Part shown: piece by piece, positions 40,201 to 47,870 of the stretch
How positions within the stretch are numbered: the stretch's first letter is position 1
How the letters are laid out: every line of letters begins with the position of its first letter
Source of the DNA: Pyrinomonas methylaliphatogenes
GTDB taxonomy: Bacteria; Acidobacteriota; Blastocatellia; Pyrinomonadales; Pyrinomonadaceae
Length of the DNA: 64,000 nucleotides
NCBI RefSeq assembly: GCF_000820845.2
Contig: NZ_CBXV010000008.1
Span: forward strand, 127,001 to 191,000
Direction of reading: 5' to 3'
The notes under the pieces: model-generated
What the model was told of the DNA's origin: nothing
The model's input: the letters and a program-made list of their open reading frames with translations, nothing else
Database searches by the model: none
Made by a program: the position numbers and the translations under genes

Positions 40201-40295
40201 CGCCGAACGAATCGGTGACGATCAGCGTGCGGTTCGACAATCCATCGAACGCCCGCATCAGTTACGCGGCGCGAACGTATGCAGGCATCTTCTAG
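37206..40295 (+). CDS. Large secreted protein: lamin-tail domain, ExeM/NucH-like endonuclease domain, Ig-like C-terminus
   Basis: The protein has 1029 residues and a GTG start. A hydrophobic signal (~12-33) ends near ANAQT. Residues ~42-165 form a lamin-tail domain (IVISQIYGGGGNSG, FIELFNRG, GWSVQYAS). A Pro/Ser/Thr linker follows (~218-240), then an OB-like domain (~245-380). The endonuclease/exonuclease/phosphatase domain (~505-830) has FNMERF, IIGVEEVEN, GGIDVGFLV, VNHLRS, VGDYNAFQ, DHIIVN and SDHDMPV, so metal and catalytic residues look complete. A cadherin-like segment (ALDASDPDGDALALTL) and a C-terminal beta domain (~925-1029) end the protein. It is probably an extracellular DNase for nutrient or matrix DNA. 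The PEP-CTERM gene follows 17 nt later. Confidence 0.88.
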   Translation: MLTQPKRGIVRTSLFIALVIFIFLIYQAARFARQANAQTSAPQIVISQIYGGGGNSGAAYKNDFIELFNRGSSPVSLNGWSVQYASSAGSSWQVTTLSGTIQPGQYYLIKEAAGSGGTTDLPSPDATGNIAMSATAGKVALVSSATALSGSCPTANVVDFVGYGNTTNCFEGTGPAPTLSNTTAALRAGNGCTDTNSNSADFSAGAPNPRNSSSPLAPCGGEPMPSPTPSPSPTPPPAITPIHMIQGSGTTSPLVGQNVTTSGIVTGLRSNGFFIQTPDAEADNDPNTSEGLFIFTSGAPPAAAAIGNRVNVTGTVVEFRPPSDPNSPPLTELSGSVTVALVSTNNPLPTPVTLTPSDTSPIGPVEQLERYEGMRVHVDTLIVVGPTGGSINESTATSASNGIFYGVIAGVARPFREPGISVLDQLPSGAPCCVPRFDTNPEKLRIDSDAQPGATPLEVTAGSIVSNITGPLDFGARTYTILPDAATPPVVSNIGSAVSVPDPTADEFTIASFNMERFFDATDDPAISEPVLTTAAFDNRLRKASLAIRQVMKSPDIIGVEEVENLATLQAVANQLNGDEVAAGRSNPNYQAYLIEGNDQGGIDVGFLVKTSRVEVIEVRQEGKNATYVNPLTNQPELLNDRPPLVLRARAHRESDSAGRTVTVVVNHLRSLLSIDDPAEGARVRAKRRAQAEFLASLLQSLQTSSPTEPVISVGDYNAFQFNDGYVDVIGTVRGQPTPPEQVVLASSDLVNPDLTDLVDQLPAQERYSYVNNGDAQVLDHIIVNQAAMAIFNRFAYARNDADFPESFRNDATRPERISDHDMPVAYFALPPINRAPIANDQAVTVTYATPLTFALDASDPDGDALALTLVSAPNKGAIAFNDANRTATYTPNPKASGMDAFIYAITDAGGLRAQATVSISITPEDVSALVRATSSGLIYSRATRTYNGTITITNASARTIAGPLQIVLSALTSGVTLVNASGTYNGDPYITANAVSLAPNESVTISVRFDNPSNARISYAARTYAGIF

Positions 40296-40312
40296 CAAGG
40301 AGAGGAAATTGA

Positions 40313-40975
40313 ATGAAGGTTCAAGCGACAGTTGTTCATCGAATCGGCCTTTTATCATTCTTTCTGCTCGCATTGATGGCGCACGCTGAAGCGACTCCGG
40401 TTTCCTATGACGTTTCGGTCAACACCAACGCCATCAGCGGGAGCAGCGGATATCTCTCGTTTCAATTCAATCCTGGCGGCGCGGATGCGCCAAGCGCCAC
40501 GGCAACGATCAGCAATTTTGCTTCCATCGGTGGCACGCTCTCTGTGACGTCGAATAACAGCGGCGGCGCAAGTGGCACATTACCTTTGACGGTGACGATC
40601 AACAACAGCGATCAGCTAAACGAACTCTTTCAAGGTTTCACCTTCGGTTCGAGCTTTTCGTTTCAACTCACCTTCGCTGGTCCAGCCATCGAATCTTCAA
40701 GTGGAGCATCCTCGGGCAGCGCCTTTGCGCTCTCGCTTTACGCTTCCGACGAACAAACGCCATTGCTAACTATCGATCCGAATGGAACGGTACTGACCAT
40801 CTTGATTGCCCCGAACGGCGACCGGACCGTTCAAACTTTCCCAGCAGATGATCGAGGCAGCCCGCCGACGGTGACGATCGCGGAGCGAATAGCAGCAGTG
40901 CCTGAACCGGCGACTTTGTGGCTGTTCGCGATGGGCGCGTTCGGGCTCGGCCTCGCTAAAAGGCGCATTCCCTAG
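40313..40975 (+). CDS. PEP-CTERM sorting domain protein (NF038129-like)
   Basis: The 220-residue protein has an excellent AAGGAGAGG ribosome site. A signal peptide (~8-28) and a Ser/Gly/Thr-rich beta-sandwich mature region lead to the C-terminal tripartite signal: VPEPATL, a hydrophobic helix (WLFAMGAFGLGLA) and a basic end KRR. PEP-CTERM proteins are processed by exosortase/EpsH-type transpeptidases and linked to exopolysaccharide biofilm matrix. No exosortase gene is in this window. Its position right after a secreted nuclease suggests co-expression. Confidence 0.88.
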   Translation: MKVQATVVHRIGLLSFFLLALMAHAEATPVSYDVSVNTNAISGSSGYLSFQFNPGGADAPSATATISNFASIGGTLSVTSNNSGGASGTLPLTVTINNSDQLNELFQGFTFGSSFSFQLTFAGPAIESSSGASSGSAFALSLYASDEQTPLLTIDPNGTVLTILIAPNGDRTVQTFPADDRGSPPTVTIAERIAAVPEPATLWLFAMGAFGLGLAKRRIP

Positions 40976-41301
40976 CAAATCCGAGAGCAATTCGTTTTCT
41001 TGTCATCGATTCAGTCAACAGAGGCAACACGGGGCGGTTCGTCTGGTAAGAGTGCCGCGCGAAGGATTTTTTGTTTGCGCCCGCTTTATTGGATGCGGTT
41101 CATCTGGCGAGAGCCGAGGAAGCAATCGAGGCATTGGATGTGGCTCATCTGGTGAGAGCCAAGGAAGCAATTGAGACACGGCGAGCCGTCTCGAGGAAGC
41201 GCCGAAAGGCTATTGCTCGAAGCAGAGTTTCGCGCGAAGCGCCAGGGGAATACTTCGTGCGGGAAAAGGGGCTTTTTCCGCCGAATTTCGCTGCATAAGG
41301 A
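40976..41301. other. Intergenic region between the PEP-CTERM gene and tRNA-Arg
   Basis: These 326 bases contain in-frame tandem 45-nt repeats (41091-41180) within a 75-codon open frame (41071-41298) that has a TTG start and no ribosome site. Coding status is doubtful. GAAGGATTTTTTG near 41062 could be the tail of a weak terminator for the PEP-CTERM gene. An imperfect GCGG...CCGC stem precedes it. Confidence 0.4.
41091..41180 (+). repeat. Two tandem 45-nt repeats next to tRNA-Arg
   Basis: Units at 41091-41135 and 41136-41180 are imperfect copies (GGATG-GGTTCATCTGG-GAGAGCC-AGGAAGCAAT). A more diverged part of the unit (GCGGTTCGTCTGG) also occurs at 41034. The 45-nt period keeps a reading frame, giving LDAVHLARAEEAIEA then LDVAHLVRAKEAIET. 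It may be a remnant of a repeat protein or a recombinational duplication. Confidence 0.65.
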
Positions 41302-41378
41302 TGGTGCACCCGGGAGGACTCGAACCTCCGGCCTTCTGATTCGTAGTCAGACGCTCTATCCACCTGAGCTACGGGTGC
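41302..41378 (-). tRNA. tRNA-Arg (anticodon ACG), CCA encoded
   Basis: The reverse complement folds as a full cloverleaf: acceptor stem GCACCCG/CGGGTGC, D-arm GCTC...GAGC, anticodon stem TCTGA/TCAGA with loop CTACGAA (anticodon ACG), T-stem GGAGG/CCTCC with TTCGAGT, discriminator A, then encoded CCA. The ACG anticodon is normally deaminated to ICG by TadA and reads CGU/CGC/CGA. A promoter about 100 nt upstream is listed separately. Confidence 0.97.
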
Positions 41379-41483
41379 ACTTAAAATATCTGAGCGCGAT
41401 GCCTTAAGGTTTCCCCTTGTTCAGGACTCAGGGCGCGGCTTTTATCTTCTCAAGAGAGTTCTCTTGGAGTTCTCCCGGAAGAA

Positions 41484-41512
41484 ATATCACATAAACATCG
41501 TTATTTTGTCAA
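41484..41512 (-). promoter_or_regulatory. Candidate promoter for tRNA-Arg
   Basis: On the minus strand a consensus -35 TTGACA (41512-41507), 17-bp spacer and TGATAT (41489-41484) lie upstream of tRNA-Arg. The predicted start near 41478 leaves a ~100-nt leader containing a small hairpin (CAAGAG/CTCTTG, 41451-41466), to be removed during 5' processing. Confidence 0.55.
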
Positions 41513-41538
41513 AGAACTAGCGACGTTCTCTCCCACAG

Positions 41539-42876
41539 CTATAGAAGATCCCGCATCAGATCCTCGACCTCTGCAGCATTGCCTCTAGCTATGCTCACTT
41601 CATCGCCCTCAAGCTTCACCCAGGTCAAGCGCCCGGCGATGCGCCATATAAAACTTCGATTTGAAGGGTCGTGCCTTTCCGCCATCAACTCACCTTTGCG
41701 TCGGCAAAGCTCATTGTAGGCGCGATAGAACTCTTCGGCGTCGCGTCGTGAATCCCAAACGGTCTTCCAGAAGAAGAGTTCAGCGCCATCTTCACGGGCA
41801 AAAAGATATGCGCAATCTCCACCCCAACCAGCGGCGGCTTGGATCGCTTCCGGTCGCGCGAGCGCCGAAAGCAGTAGACCGCGAATGCCTATTTCGCCAA
41901 GCGGCGTTGCCGTCACGAGTCGCCAACCGCCGTTCGTCAGAGTTCCGGTATCCAACTCGATCGCTCGCGGTTCCTCGCGCGCCAGATATTTTTCCGGGTG
42001 AAGGATCTGTTCGCTCGAGGTCGGTGGATGACGGAACAGTTCGTCGATAACGGATTGCCCTTTCTTTCTTCTAAGCTCCTCGACGAATCGCGCCCCATCG
42101 CGATAACGGAAGATGAAGGTTTCCGTCAAGAGCGGCGGGAATAGGTCGCCGATCTCCGCGCGATAGCTCCTTAATCTCTCATCCTCCTGGCGCGTTATCT
42201 CGGCGAGCGAGCGGCGCATGAAAGCCTCTCCTTCCTCTAAACGCCTTTGCACGTTGAGCGCATCGCCCTCGATCACCGCGAAGATGGCTTCGCTTCGATC
42301 GAAATTGTAGGGGCGTGCGGTGAGCAAGCGCAGAAGATCGAAGTGTTGATCTTGCAGCGCGTGCACATATTCGTGCGCGAGAAGTGAAAGGCCATGTGGT
42401 TGATTGGCCAACAAGAGGACACGTTTGTCGAGCGGTGAGTAGTTAGCGCCTGCGGATATGGCCGCAAAGCTCGCGGCCAAAGTGGCGAGATCCGTCCCTT
42501 CGGGCAGCATGCCTCCCGCAGAGGCAAGTCGGCTCAGGGCGCGTAGATCGTCGCCCCCCAAATAATTTGCCATCTCGCTGTTACGTGGCCCATACTCCCA
42601 AGCGTAGAGCTCAGTTAAAGGCACGTCCGCGTACCACGCGAGCCCGCGCAACTCTGCGACACGTCGCATCGCCTCCTTGCGCTCCGCCTCCAATTCAGGC
42701 GGTAAGGGGCGATCGGGCAACGGCGGCAGCGCTGGCCTAGATGGACGCGCCGTCACTACATAGGAGCTTCTGCGCGACGGCTGCTCCCGATGACAACTAG
42801 CTGCGCTCAATATCGCGATGAGCGCGAGACTCGAAGCGACGCCAGCTTTGCCACGCATAGCAGTCTTTAGACGCAT
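41539..42876 (-). CDS. Lipoprotein with HExxH metallopeptidase-like motif
   Basis: The protein has 445 residues. The N-terminus is a lipoprotein signal (SSLALIAILSAASC) followed by a Pro/Arg-rich linker. The central block LLAHEYVHALQDQHFDL contains HExxH. A downstream AVIEGDALNVQ supplies a glutamate where gluzincins hold their third zinc ligand. The HE-x-VHALQDQ plus EGDA pattern recurs, as I recall, in surface proteins of archaea and bacteria of unknown function. Proteolytic activity is plausible but unproven. The start lacks a clear ribosome site, and an in-frame ATG 18 nt downstream would still leave a signal. Confidence 0.72.
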   Translation of the reverse strand: MRLKTAMRGKAGVASSLALIAILSAASCHREQPSRRSSYVVTARPSRPALPPLPDRPLPPELEAERKEAMRRVAELRGLAWYADVPLTELYAWEYGPRNSEMANYLGGDDLRALSRLASAGGMLPEGTDLATLAASFAAISAGANYSPLDKRVLLLANQPHGLSLLAHEYVHALQDQHFDLLRLLTARPYNFDRSEAIFAVIEGDALNVQRRLEEGEAFMRRSLAEITRQEDERLRSYRAEIGDLFPPLLTETFIFRYRDGARFVEELRRKKGQSVIDELFRHPPTSSEQILHPEKYLAREEPRAIELDTGTLTNGGWRLVTATPLGEIGIRGLLLSALARPEAIQAAAGWGGDCAYLFAREDGAELFFWKTVWDSRRDAEEFYRAYNELCRRKGELMAERHDPSNRSFIWRIAGRLTWVKLEGDEVSIARGNAAEVEDLMRDLL

Positions 42877-43211
42877 AGGATCAGTCTTGGGCTGCCATCA
42901 TAGTTGGAGGTCGGACTCCATTGAGATTCAGATCGCATCTCTTCGCTGCACATCTGATCTCTTTGATGATCTTCTTCCCATCTTCGAACATCTGCCAAGG
43001 CGCGCCTGTCGCTGATCCCCGCTCAATCTCCTTTAAGATAACACAAACCAAACGTCGTTATATGTTAAGATTTGACTATTAAATCGATTACTAGTAACAC
43101 TAAAGAAGCACATCGGGCATAACTAAAGTCTCCGAGGGCGAATAAGCGGCTTGGCTTTAGGGTCCGATCGTTTTCGCGCCGGAGGCTTTGGTATCCAGGA
43201 GGGTTTCGCCA
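42877..43211. other. Divergent intergenic region before the DUF486 gene
   Basis: These 335 bases hold no gene. For the lipoprotein gene, TATGAT (42902-42897, minus strand) is a possible -10 with a very short leader. For the DUF486 gene, TTGACT (43072-43077) and TAACAC (43095-43100) with a 17-bp spacer form a weak candidate. The stretch 43030-43110 is markedly AT-rich. Confidence 0.4.
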
Positions 43212-43538
43212 TTGAGAACGGTTATCTTGCTGACCATCTCCAACGTCTTCATGACTCTTGCGTGGTATGGCCATCTTAAATTCAAAAATAAACCCTTAGC
43301 GATCGCGATCCTTGCCAGTTGGGGGCTAGCTCTTTTCGAATACATCTTCCAGGTGCCAGCCAATCGTTTCGGCGCCCAGCGCTTCACCGTCACTCAACTG
43401 AAGATCTTGCAGGAATGCATTACGCTCAGCGTCTTTACGGTGATCGCCTACTTGCTCTTCGGCGAGCAACTTCGCTGGAACACGTTCATAGCTTATGCGC
43501 TGATCATCGCGGCAGTTTACTTCGCGTTCCGCTTCTGA
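43212..43538 (+). CDS. DUF486 (DMT-superfamily) small membrane protein
   Basis: The 108-residue protein starts with TTG at 43212, chosen because the perfect AGGAGGG (43197-43203) lies 8 nt upstream; the longer frame would place this ribosome site inside the gene. Four hydrophobic helices match the DUF486 family (VILLTISNVFMTLAWYGHLK, ALFEYIFQVPANR, LKILQECITLSVF). These four-helix proteins resemble small drug/metabolite transporters, but their substrate is unknown. Confidence 0.88.
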   Translation: MRTVILLTISNVFMTLAWYGHLKFKNKPLAIAILASWGLALFEYIFQVPANRFGAQRFTVTQLKILQECITLSVFTVIAYLLFGEQLRWNTFIAYALIIAAVYFAFRF

Positions 43539-43567
43539 CGGACTCCAGGTGAGAGCATCAAACCGCC

Positions 43568-43662
43568 TGCGCGGCTTTACTCCGTGGCTGTCTCACGCGA
43601 CATAGTAATACTGAATACTGATCGCCTTCCAACATGCGCGGCCTCACTCCGTGGCTATTTCA
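43568..43662. repeat. 28-nt direct repeat duplicating the 3' end of the yihY-like gene
   Basis: Copies at 43568-43595 and 43635-43662 match at 24 of 28 positions, 67 nt apart. The right copy encodes the end of the YihY-like protein (ATE plus stop). The left copy, in the convergent gap, would also read ATE and a stop codon. It looks like the relic of a 67-bp tandem duplication of the gene end. Confidence 0.6.
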
Positions 43663-44516
43663 TCCATCATCCTCTCCGCCTCGGAGTTTATCTCGCCGCC
43701 GATCAAGATCGCCGCGCCCGTTAGGTAGAACCAAAGCATGAGGATGATGACGGCTCCGAGCGCGCCGTAGGTCCTATTGTATGAATTGAAATACTGTAGG
43801 TAAGCGCGCAGACCGAACGAAACGATCAACCAAAGAGCGACGCCGACGGCTGATCCCGGCGTAATCCACCGCCACTTGGGCTTTTCAAGATTCGGCGCGA
43901 AGCGATAGATCAGGGCGAACGCGAAGAGCAGAAAGAAGAGGATCAACGGGATCTGCGCTATCCGCCAGGCGATGGTGAAGAGAGCGCCAAGCCCGAGTTT
44001 GCTGGCGATGAAACGCCCGATCCCTCCACCGTAGAAGATGATAGCTAGCGTCGAGATGATGAAAACGGCCAACCCTATGGTCAAAAGCACCGCCGTCAAC
44101 CGCGCCTTCCACCAAGGCCGCGTCTCCTTGACGCCGTAGGCGACGTTGAGCGTATTGCTGATCGCGCTCATCCCGCTCGAAGCCGCCCAGAGCGTGGCGA
44201 GGATGCCGAACGAGAGCTTTCCGCTCCCGGCCCCTCGATTTATCTCATCGACCGTTCGATGAATGAGGTCATAAGCGGAGATAGGCAATACCTTCGCCAG
44301 ATAAGTGAAGAGCGCGTTACGCAGCTTCGACCCGGCCTCGGCGAAATAGCCGAGCAGCGTCGTCAGAAAGAGCAGCAATGGGAAGAGCGAGAGCAGGAAG
44401 TAGTATGAAAGTTGGGCCGCGCGTCCGAAGATATCATCCTTCCAGATGCGGCACCATGTGCGCGCGATGACCCTCCTCCAATCGATCAGCGCGATCTCTC
44501 GAAATTCGCGCAGCAT
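43644..44516 (-). CDS. YihY/BrkB-family inner membrane protein
   Basis: The 290-residue protein has six predicted membrane helices and family signatures: AAQLSYYFLLSLFPLLLFL near the N-terminus, WAASSGMSAISNTLNVAYGVKETRPWW (in parts) and a C-terminal TYGALGAVIILMLWFYLTGAAILIGGEIN region. These proteins were once misannotated as RNase BN. Their transport or envelope role is unresolved. It lies 20 nt after lepB on the same strand. Confidence 0.88.
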   Translation of the reverse strand: MLREFREIALIDWRRVIARTWCRIWKDDIFGRAAQLSYYFLLSLFPLLLFLTTLLGYFAEAGSKLRNALFTYLAKVLPISAYDLIHRTVDEINRGAGSGKLSFGILATLWAASSGMSAISNTLNVAYGVKETRPWWKARLTAVLLTIGLAVFIISTLAIIFYGGGIGRFIASKLGLGALFTIAWRIAQIPLILFFLLFAFALIYRFAPNLEKPKWRWITPGSAVGVALWLIVSFGLRAYLQYFNSYNRTYGALGAVIILMLWFYLTGAAILIGGEINSEAERMMDEIATE

Positions 44517-44535
44517 GCGCCGCCTCTCGGTTGAG

Positions 44536-45405
44536 CTATTTGACCAACGTCCCCGTCCGACTCCAACGCGTGTTGCGGAGAAAGTCGATCACCGGATTTC
44601 CGCTGGAAGGAGCGCTCTCATCATACGACCAGTAGACGAACATCGCGCGCCCGATGATTAGATCGCGTGGGACGAATCCCCAAACACGACTGTCAGAACT
44701 ATCATCGCGATTATCTCCCATGACGAAGTAGTGGTTAGGCGGGACGATGACCGAATGCCCATTCACGCCGTAAAAGAAATCGTCATAGGGGACCGGAGTG
44801 GGACTGTAGTAGACCTTGTATAGTTCATCGCCGCGACGCGGCTCCTCTTCGATCACCTCGAGCGGCGCATCTTTCCGCCTCTCGACGGCGATGACGCGCT
44901 GTTCGGGCAGCGGTTGGCCGTTAACGTAAACGCGATCGTCGCGGATCTCGATCCGATCTCCCGGCAAGCCGACGACCCGCTTAACGAAGTTTGTCTTAAA
45001 AGGCGTGCTTGTCGGATCGGTCAGATCGCGCACCGGATTACGCTTATTGCCGGGATATTTGAAGACGATGATGTCACCGCGACGGATGTCCCGCTGCGGC
45101 AAGAACCAAACGTGCGGGCCGGGCGCGAAGATGAATTTGTTAACCAGAAGATGATCGCCGATCAAGATCGTATTCTGCATCGAGCCGGTCGGGACCTTTA
45201 CCGCCTGAACGACGAACGTGATGCCGAAAAGGGCCATGATGATGGTCACGACCGCCGACTCGAAATACTCGCGCACGACGCTACGCGGCGGGCCGACCTC
45301 CTCTTTGGCCTCAACCCGCTCCTTCTTCGGAGGGGAGATGGTCGCTGGATCGACCGAGGCAGACTGAGCCTGCGACCCGAACGCGCCCGATTGCTCTTTG
45401 CTCAT
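44536..45405 (-). CDS. lepB: Signal peptidase I
   Basis: The protein has 289 residues. The catalytic serine is in VPTGSMQNTI, the general-base lysine in FVKRVVGLPGD, and the later box FVMGDNRDDSSDSRVWG is diagnostic. One membrane helix precedes the active site (~50-70). The ~45-residue Ser/Pro/Glu-rich cytoplasmic N-terminus is longer than usual. The ATG at 45405 is chosen since AGGA lies 8 nt upstream. The 252-nt gap to rnc contains no supported gene. LepB removes signal peptides from the many secreted proteins in this region. Confidence 0.94.
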   Translation of the reverse strand: MSKEQSGAFGSQAQSASVDPATISPPKKERVEAKEEVGPPRSVVREYFESAVVTIIMALFGITFVVQAVKVPTGSMQNTILIGDHLLVNKFIFAPGPHVWFLPQRDIRRGDIIVFKYPGNKRNPVRDLTDPTSTPFKTNFVKRVVGLPGDRIEIRDDRVYVNGQPLPEQRVIAVERRKDAPLEVIEEEPRRGDELYKVYYSPTPVPYDDFFYGVNGHSVIVPPNHYFVMGDNRDDSSDSRVWGFVPRDLIIGRAMFVYWSYDESAPSSGNPVIDFLRNTRWSRTGTLVK

Positions 45406-45657
45406 AGCAGGCATCCTAAAAAAGTTACGCATCTATGGTCAAGCGCTTCTCCCGCGCGGAGCGTCTTGTAACGAACCATCATAATCGCAAAGACCGTGAA
45501 GCGATTTGCCATCCCGATCGCCGCCCTCAGCACGTTCGAGATCCTCAAACGACGCGCCATCCGAACCGTTTGAAACGGAGAGGTTCAAAAGCGCGCCTCA
45601 AGGAGCCCCGGCCTCGGCTCGGCGGGTGAGCGATCGTTTGCGCGCCGATCCGCCTCA

Positions 45658-46380
45658 TCACTTCAACTGTTCGAGCGCACGCCGCGCCGCTTCCATCTCC
45701 GCCGCCTTAATCGAACGCCCTTCACCTTGGGCGCACCCGCCGTCCCATCGCACCTCGACGCGGAAACATCGCCGATGCGGCGGGCCGGAGACCTCGACGA
45801 CGCTGTATTGCGGCGTTGGCTGCTGTTTAGCCTGTAACAGCTCCTGCAGCATCGTCTTGTAATCAGCCGCCGCTGCCGTTTCGGGGCTCACCCGGGCCAG
45901 TTCGGGCTCAAGCGCGCGCAGAACGAATTTCGAGGCGGCGCTCAGTCCGCCATCTATGTAGATGGCTCCGAGCACGGCCTCGAAGGCGTCAGCCAAAAGC
46001 GCGTGTTTGCGCCGCCCACCCGTCTTCTCTTCGCCGCGACCGAAACGGAGAAACTCGCCCAAACGCAACCGCTCGGCAGCGCGCGCCAGCGTCGTCGCGC
46101 TGACGAGCCGATGCTTCATACGCGACAGTTCCCCTTCGGTCAAATCCGGGTAGGAACGAAAAAGATGTTCGGCGATGATAAGGCCGAGCACTGAATCGCC
46201 GACGAACTCTAGCGCCTCGTTGTGCAACGCACGAGCTTTCTCCGCTTCGCCGGGACGGACATGTTCGTGCGCCCATGAACGGTGGGTGACCGCCCGCTCC
46301 AAAATGGAGCGATCGTTGAAACGGTAAGCGATGTGATCTTCCAGCTCCCTCAGTTCTCCCGCGCCGTTTCGCTCCCCCAT
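45658..46380 (-). CDS. rnc: Ribonuclease III
   Basis: The protein has 240 residues. The RNase III signature NEALEFVGDSVLGLIIAEHL gives the metal-binding Glu/Asp positions. A second acidic site is ADAFEAVLGAIYIDGG. A C-terminal dsRNA-binding domain (~165-235) has YKTMLQELLQ and GEGRSIKAAEMEAARRAL. It matures rRNA and other structured RNAs. The ATG at 46380 gives the normal length; a TTG 69 nt upstream would add an unconserved tail. Confidence 0.93.
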   Translation of the reverse strand: MGERNGAGELRELEDHIAYRFNDRSILERAVTHRSWAHEHVRPGEAEKARALHNEALEFVGDSVLGLIIAEHLFRSYPDLTEGELSRMKHRLVSATTLARAAERLRLGEFLRFGRGEEKTGGRRKHALLADAFEAVLGAIYIDGGLSAASKFVLRALEPELARVSPETAAAADYKTMLQELLQAKQQPTPQYSVVEVSGPPHRRCFRVEVRWDGGCAQGEGRSIKAAEMEAARRALEQLK

Positions 46381-46461
46381 ATCGCTGATCGATTCTAACA
46401 CAAGTGCCGACTGCACACTTTGCGCAGCCGGCACCTCAGCGAGAACCAACGCTGTCCGTTT

Positions 46462-47637
46462 CTACGAGCGATTGCTGGCCATCTTGCGCATCATCGGCTG
46501 TTTGATGGGCGACGATTGCGGTTTGGGGCTTGCGCTGGCGGGAACGCTCTGCTGCGCTGCGGGATTGGCTGCGGCGGGCGAAGCGCCTGTAGTCCCCCCC
46601 GATGGCTGCGATGTCGGCGTTGGCGTCGGGGCTGGCGTTGGGATCGTCGGCGACGGCAACGGTTTAGTGGTCACGCTGGCGATCAACTGGTCCAGCCCGG
46701 TCGTCGAATCGTTGTTGCGAAACTTGTAGAAAGCCGTCAATTGATTCGTCCACTCGACCTTACGCTGCTGGTAGCGCGCCTCACCGCTGGCATTGGCGTA
46801 AGCGATGGCGCGAGCGTAAGCATCGATGATCCGATCGATCACCTGATTGAGCTGCGCAAGCGCCGCCTGTTGCTCAGGCGATTCCGGCTGGCCTTGATAC
46901 TTATCGCGATACTCCTTAGCCATCGGCTCATAATAGGCCTGCTGATAAGCGAGGGCCAGAAGCGCATATGTTTGCGGATCCTTCTTCGCGAAGCCCTCGT
47001 ACTGGGCCGCCTTGTACAGATAGTTGAGCGCTTCGCGCGGATTGTTCTGCTTGACGGCGTAGATCCCCAGCGCGTAGTTCAACCAACCGAGCGTCTCATC
47101 TTTATTGAAATTGGTCGCCCCCTGGGGCGCTTTACCGGCTTCGATCTCTTGCAGAGTCTTCCGCGCGATTGCCGCAGCATCTGGGATGATCGCATCCTGT
47201 CCGGCGGTGACGGCCCCCAGCCCGGACCAAGCGGTGGCGATCATCACCGATAGATTATCGGGCTCTTCCGCCAAGATCTGCTTGCCGAGAGGGAAAGCTT
47301 CCGCGTACTTCTGCTGTTGGTAAAGCTGCTGGAAGCGCGAGCGCAATTCAGCTTTCTGTGTCGCCTGCTCGTAAGCGGTGACGAACCTGCGTATGTAGTT
47401 AACATATTGATCGTTCTCATTGCCGAAGCAGCTCAAATACTCTTTGCCCGCTTCATAAGCGACTTGTTGATTCGTCTTGAGGTTGCTGGTGAAGCGATTA
47501 TAAGTCTGCTGCTTGAACTCTTCTGTGCACTTGCCGGATGGCGCTTGCTGCGAACCTGAACTTTCCTGTGCGGGCGTCGATAAGGCTAAGACAGCCAACA
47601 GCACAGCGAGCGCGAACGTTTTGATCGAATTTTTCAT
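46462..47637 (-). CDS. Secreted TPR-like protein with proline-rich tail
   Basis: The protein has 391 residues. The start at 47637 follows GGAGGACC and gives a signal peptide (KTFALAVLLAVLALSTPAQ). The helical middle contains repeat units suited to TPRs (FQQLYQQQKYAEAFPLGKQI, EALNYLYKAAQYEG, PQTYALLALAYQQAYY). The tail (~320-391) is rich in Pro/Thr/Ser/Ala and may be disordered. It has no enzymatic motif. It lies downstream of the transpeptidase gene beyond a terminator-like structure. Confidence 0.75.
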   Translation of the reverse strand: MKNSIKTFALAVLLAVLALSTPAQESSGSQQAPSGKCTEEFKQQTYNRFTSNLKTNQQVAYEAGKEYLSCFGNENDQYVNYIRRFVTAYEQATQKAELRSRFQQLYQQQKYAEAFPLGKQILAEEPDNLSVMIATAWSGLGAVTAGQDAIIPDAAAIARKTLQEIEAGKAPQGATNFNKDETLGWLNYALGIYAVKQNNPREALNYLYKAAQYEGFAKKDPQTYALLALAYQQAYYEPMAKEYRDKYQGQPESPEQQAALAQLNQVIDRIIDAYARAIAYANASGEARYQQRKVEWTNQLTAFYKFRNNDSTTGLDQLIASVTTKPLPSPTIPTPAPTPTPTSQPSGGTTGASPAAANPAAQQSVPASASPKPQSSPIKQPMMRKMASNRS

Positions 47638-47870
47638 TTGTGGCAGGTCCTCCAAGAACGTTTTTCCATCTCACTCCTTCAAACGCGATCCGCTCATGCT
47701 TGTAAAGCGCGCGTCATTCATTCCGATGCTAGCCTTGGGAGAGTCGGTTGTCCTCACAACTCATCGCATCGTCGCTTTAGACCAGATGGAGAGAGACTTC
47801 GCGATGCGCAGTGATACTGCAACAAACTGGAGAATCCTGTCAAGTGAATCACAAAGCCACACGGAAAAAT

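Noticed and set aside
41071-41298. 75-codon frame covering the 45-nt tandem repeats
   Set aside because: TTG start without a ribosome site and only repeat sequence at its core; kept as a repeat rather than a gene.
40976-41540. Search for an integrated element at tRNA-Arg (att site duplication, integrase)
   Set aside because: No second copy of the tRNA 3' end and no integrase or phage gene are present in the window.
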